Source of the DNA: Pedobacter sp.
GTDB taxonomy: Bacteria; Bacteroidota; Bacteroidia; Sphingobacteriales; Sphingobacteriaceae
Assembly: GCA_004295885.1 (NCBI GenBank)
Contig: SEDG01000194.1
Span: 1-8,045 of the forward strand
DNA: 8,045 bases
Direction of reading: 5' to 3'
Of this stretch, positions 6,464 through 8,045 are shown one piece after another. Below the pieces are notes generated by a model that saw only the letters and a list, made by a program, of their open reading frames with translations, was not told the DNA's origin and ran no database searches. Both the position numbers and the translations under genes were made by a program. The first letter of the stretch is position 1. The number at the start of each line of letters is the position of its first letter.

Positions 6464-6496
6464 ATGTATTGCACTAGCCGCGGATTAACTAGGTAG

Positions 6497-6532
6497 TTGA
6501 GGCGAAGCGAGCCCAAATGAGTATTGCCTCAA
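6497..6532. repeat. Inverted repeat TTGAGGC / GCCTCAA
   Basis: TTGAGGC at 6497-6503 is the perfect reverse complement of GCCTCAA at 6526-6532, with a 22-nt spacer. A further GCCTCAA lies at 6362-6368, so the same 7-bp word also brackets the repeat block from the left. Seven-base arms alone are weak evidence; the value lies in their placement around the repeat island. Confidence 0.3.
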
Positions 6533-6679
6533 GAATAGCTGAATCTCCAATTGTCATTAAATACCTAATGAACTCTAAACTCCCTTCATTTCAGGAACAA
6601 AGAAACTAGAGTGACCGTGTTGAAATTTAAAGAGCTTTGGTTTTTAAGGATTAAATTGTTTTTGCTTAGTTGAGGTACT

Positions 6680-6702
6680 ATTTAGGCGTTCGTTGCCTAA
6701 TT
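6680..6702. terminator. Small hairpin downstream of the GDSL gene, possible terminator
   Basis: TTAGGC (6682-6687) and GCCTAA (6695-6700) form a perfect 6-bp stem around a 7-nt loop, extendable by one more pair across a mismatch. It lies 44 nt beyond the GDSL hydrolase stop on the minus strand, where a terminator would be expected. No run of T follows on either strand, so an intrinsic terminator is only a tentative reading. Confidence 0.25.
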
Positions 6703-6744
6703 GCATAAACGTAAATCCTAAAATAAACTCTAAAGAATCATAAG

Positions 6745-7446
6745 CTACTTTAATGAAGAAACAATTTTTGGTAAAAGTGCTAATGCCCACTCACTGTACA
6801 TTTTACCAGATGGATGCAAACCATCTTTTGCTATCAAGGAAACATCAGTTGATGCAACTCTTGAGCCTGCCGTGATATCTATATAACTAACGCCCATCGC
6901 CAAAGTTTCTTCTTTATTGATGGAGTTAAATGCATCAATTTGTTGTGCAATTACTTTAATATCCTTACCACTATTTTTACCAAATGGCGTAACTCCCCAA
7001 TCAGGAATAGAAACTACAAAAACTCTACTTTTACTTCCTCTTGCAAAAGTTAAAGCTGTTTGTAATAGCTCCTTGAATTCTTTGCGATAAGTGGTTTCCG
7101 AATATCCTCTATATTGATTATTAACTCCAATAAGCAAAGTCACCACATCATAAGTTTGAGTAATATTTTCTGTTTTTATGGCTGCCTTCAGCTCGTCGGT
7201 TGTCCAGCCTGTCTTGGCAACAATTTTTGGCGCATCAAAACTAAATCCTTGTCCTTTTAGTTGCGAAACCAATTGATAAGGAAAGGATTCTTGAGCAGTA
7301 ACAGCTTCTCCAATGGTATATGAATCGCCAAGGGCTAAATAAGTTAAAGAATTAGGGTCGGTAGGTTTGGCTATCATATTTTGTGTCGCACTTTTTTCGC
7401 AACCCAATAATAAGCATAAAGAAAAAAGAATAAACTGAAATCTCAT
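6745..7446 (-). CDS. SGNH/GDSL hydrolase, predicted lipoprotein
   Basis: This 233-residue protein is a predicted secreted esterase or lipase of the SGNH class. Residues 1-15 form a lipoprotein signal peptide ending in the lipobox LLGC, with lipidated Cys16. Block I is ALGDSYTIG with nucleophile Ser42, the block II glycine is in KTGWTT (Gly80), block III is IGVNN with Asn109, and block V is DGLHPS with Asp208 and His211. All catalytic elements are present, and the length fits TesA/lysophospholipase-L1-like enzymes. It probably hydrolyses an ester or acyl-sugar substrate at the cell envelope; the substrate cannot be told from the sequence. The gene lies 47 nt downstream of lipB on the same strand and could share its transcript, though the two roles are not obviously linked. 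No clear promoter is visible in the gap. Confidence 0.93.
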   Translation of the reverse strand: MRFQFILFSLCLLLGCEKSATQNMIAKPTDPNSLTYLALGDSYTIGEAVTAQESFPYQLVSQLKGQGFSFDAPKIVAKTGWTTDELKAAIKTENITQTYDVVTLLIGVNNQYRGYSETTYRKEFKELLQTALTFARGSKSRVFVVSIPDWGVTPFGKNSGKDIKVIAQQIDAFNSINKEETLAMGVSYIDITAGSRVASTDVSLIAKDGLHPSGKMYSEWALALLPKIVSSLK

Positions 7447-7493
7447 CTTTTAATTTACGAGAAAAAGCTCAAGGAAGATTTTATTTGACAAGC

Positions 7494-8045
7494 CTAAATT
7501 AACTCCATTTTAAAAAGCGCTGCAATATAATTTTTTAATTTGCCTTTCACTTCTTCCATGTCCAATTCCCTGCCTAACTCTCTTTTCATGGAAGTTACAT
7601 CCTTGTCGTCTATCCCGCAAGGCACAATGTTCTTAAAATAATCTAAATCTACATTTACGTTAAAGGCAAAGCCATGCATAGTAACCCACCTGCTGCAACG
7701 AACGCCCATTGCACAAATTTTACGAGCCTTTTCGTTATCTGCATCTAGCCAAACGCCTGTATAACCTTCATATCTTCCAGCGGCTATGCCATAATCTGCT
7801 AAGGTTAAAATCACGGCTTCTTCAAGGGTTCTTAAGTACAAGTGTATATCTGTAAAGAAATTATCAAGGTCTAATATCGGATAACCAACAATTTGGCCAG
7901 GACCATGGTAAGTAATATCGCCACCGCGATTAATTTTATAATAAGTAGCTTGTTTCTCAATTAAACCTTGCTCATCCAATAATAAATTTTCTGGATGACC
8001 GCTTTTACCTAAAGTGTAAACGTGAGGATGTTCATTAAAAATGAG
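7494..8045 (-). CDS. lipB: Octanoyltransferase LipB (5' end beyond window)
   Basis: The frame is open to the right edge and yields 183 residues, starting inside the protein at LIFNEHPHVYTLGKSGHPEN; about 30-60 N-terminal residues are missing. LipB moves an octanoyl group from octanoyl-ACP to the conserved lysine of lipoyl domains, after which LipA inserts sulfur, in the cytoplasm. Family motifs are RGGDITYHGPGQ (40-51 of the visible part), GRYEGYTGVW, KICAMGVR with catalytic Lys109, the MHG motif with FAFNVN, and PCGI with catalytic Cys143 that carries the acyl intermediate. The stop is TAG at 7494-7496. A TTG at 7977-7979 is not the start, because conserved LipB sequence continues upstream of it. 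Identification is secure. Confidence 0.97.
   Translation of the reverse strand, partial: LIFNEHPHVYTLGKSGHPENLLLDEQGLIEKQATYYKINRGGDITYHGPGQIVGYPILDLDNFFTDIHLYLRTLEEAVILTLADYGIAAGRYEGYTGVWLDADNEKARKICAMGVRCSRWVTMHGFAFNVNVDLDYFKNIVPCGIDDKDVTSMKRELGRELDMEEVKGKLKNYIAALFKMELI

Larger units (their letters stand above)
6378..6529. repeat. Imperfect direct repeats flanking the repeat block
   Basis: CAAATGTGTATTCGCCT (6378-6394) and CAAATGAGTATTGCCT (6514-6529) match apart from one substitution and one single-base indel. They lie either side of the GC-richer block with the 11-bp repeats and hairpin. They could be ends of one small element, a duplicated insertion site, or remnants of a local duplication; the sequence alone does not decide. 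Confidence 0.4.
6087..6744. other. 658-bp region without a convincing gene; repeat island
   Basis: This stretch lies upstream of the CD225-like gene and downstream of the GDSL hydrolase gene. The left end (6087-6165) is AT-rich and probably holds the CD225 promoter: a TTTTGACC (minus strand, about 6157-6164) and a TATACTTTTA stretch are present, but the spacing is longer than the usual Bacteroidota promoter. The portion at 6218-6393 has overlapping short open frames on the minus strand with protein-like composition but no intact gene. The block at 6378-6532 contains tandem 11-bp repeats, a strong hairpin and flanking repeats, listed separately. The right end carries a small hairpin near 6690. 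Codon-length open frames elsewhere are no longer than expected by chance. Confidence 0.6.

Noticed and set aside
6400..6466. CRISPR array
   Set aside because: The repeat units are only 11 bp, adjoin each other without unique spacers, and no cas gene is present.
6491..6540. tRNA-like or structured RNA gene near the GAGGCGAAGCGAGCC stretch
   Set aside because: No cloverleaf, T-loop motif or matching acceptor stem can be drawn; only the short TTGAGGC/GCCTCAA pairing is present.
7447..7493. Terminator at GAGCTTTTTCTC between lipB and the GDSL gene
   Set aside because: The dyad has only a 3-bp stem around a T run and could not form a stable hairpin.
7977..7979. TTG as start of LipB
   Set aside because: Conserved LipB sequence (NEHPHVYTLGKSG) continues in frame upstream to the window edge, so the gene is simply cut off.

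Overview
The window looks like chromosomal DNA of a member of the Bacteroidota, most likely Pedobacter or a close relative in the Sphingobacteriaceae. This is an inference from protein style, the AT-rich base composition, the near absence of Shine-Dalgarno sequences ahead of starts, and the RDD / SpoIIM-like / DUF4129 / DUF4350 / MoxR gene order. No sequence search was possible. There are nine intact or truncated genes, plus one gene cut by the right edge.

Left half (2-4912, all on the minus strand, read right to left). A tightly packed operon encodes a SpoIIM/DUF95-type membrane protein, a polytopic membrane protein resembling the YciC/GPDPase-membrane-domain group, a secreted-N-terminus DUF4129 protein, a DUF4350 protein and a MoxR-type AAA+ ATPase. 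The first four are spaced by 1 nt, 1 nt and a 4-nt overlap. The MoxR gene follows after a 161-nt gap that holds a dispersed-repeat-like element with 18-bp inverted ends. MoxR ATPases usually act with a DUF58/vWA partner, which would be expected just left of the window. The cluster is a conserved but poorly understood membrane-associated AAA+ system.

Middle (4913-6086). An 83-bp divergent spacer separates the operon from a plus-strand RDD-family gene. That gene keeps the family's N-terminal and C-terminal parts but appears to lack the central third, with the frame preserved. It runs tail to tail into a minus-strand pair, a CD225/dispanin-like small membrane protein followed with no gap by a DUF2752 protein (CPxCG-type cysteine motif).

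Right part (6087-8045). A 658-bp stretch without a convincing gene contains a compact, relatively GC-rich block of 11-bp tandem repeats, a 19-bp imperfect hairpin, further inverted and direct repeats, and possible traces of a decayed reading frame. It is followed by a minus-strand SGNH/GDSL lipoprotein hydrolase gene, with lipB (octanoyltransferase) upstream of it, truncated by the window edge.

The most notable points are the internally deleted RDD protein beside its usual SpoIIM partner, the repeat island at about 6378-6532, and the inverted-repeat element inside the MoxR operon.
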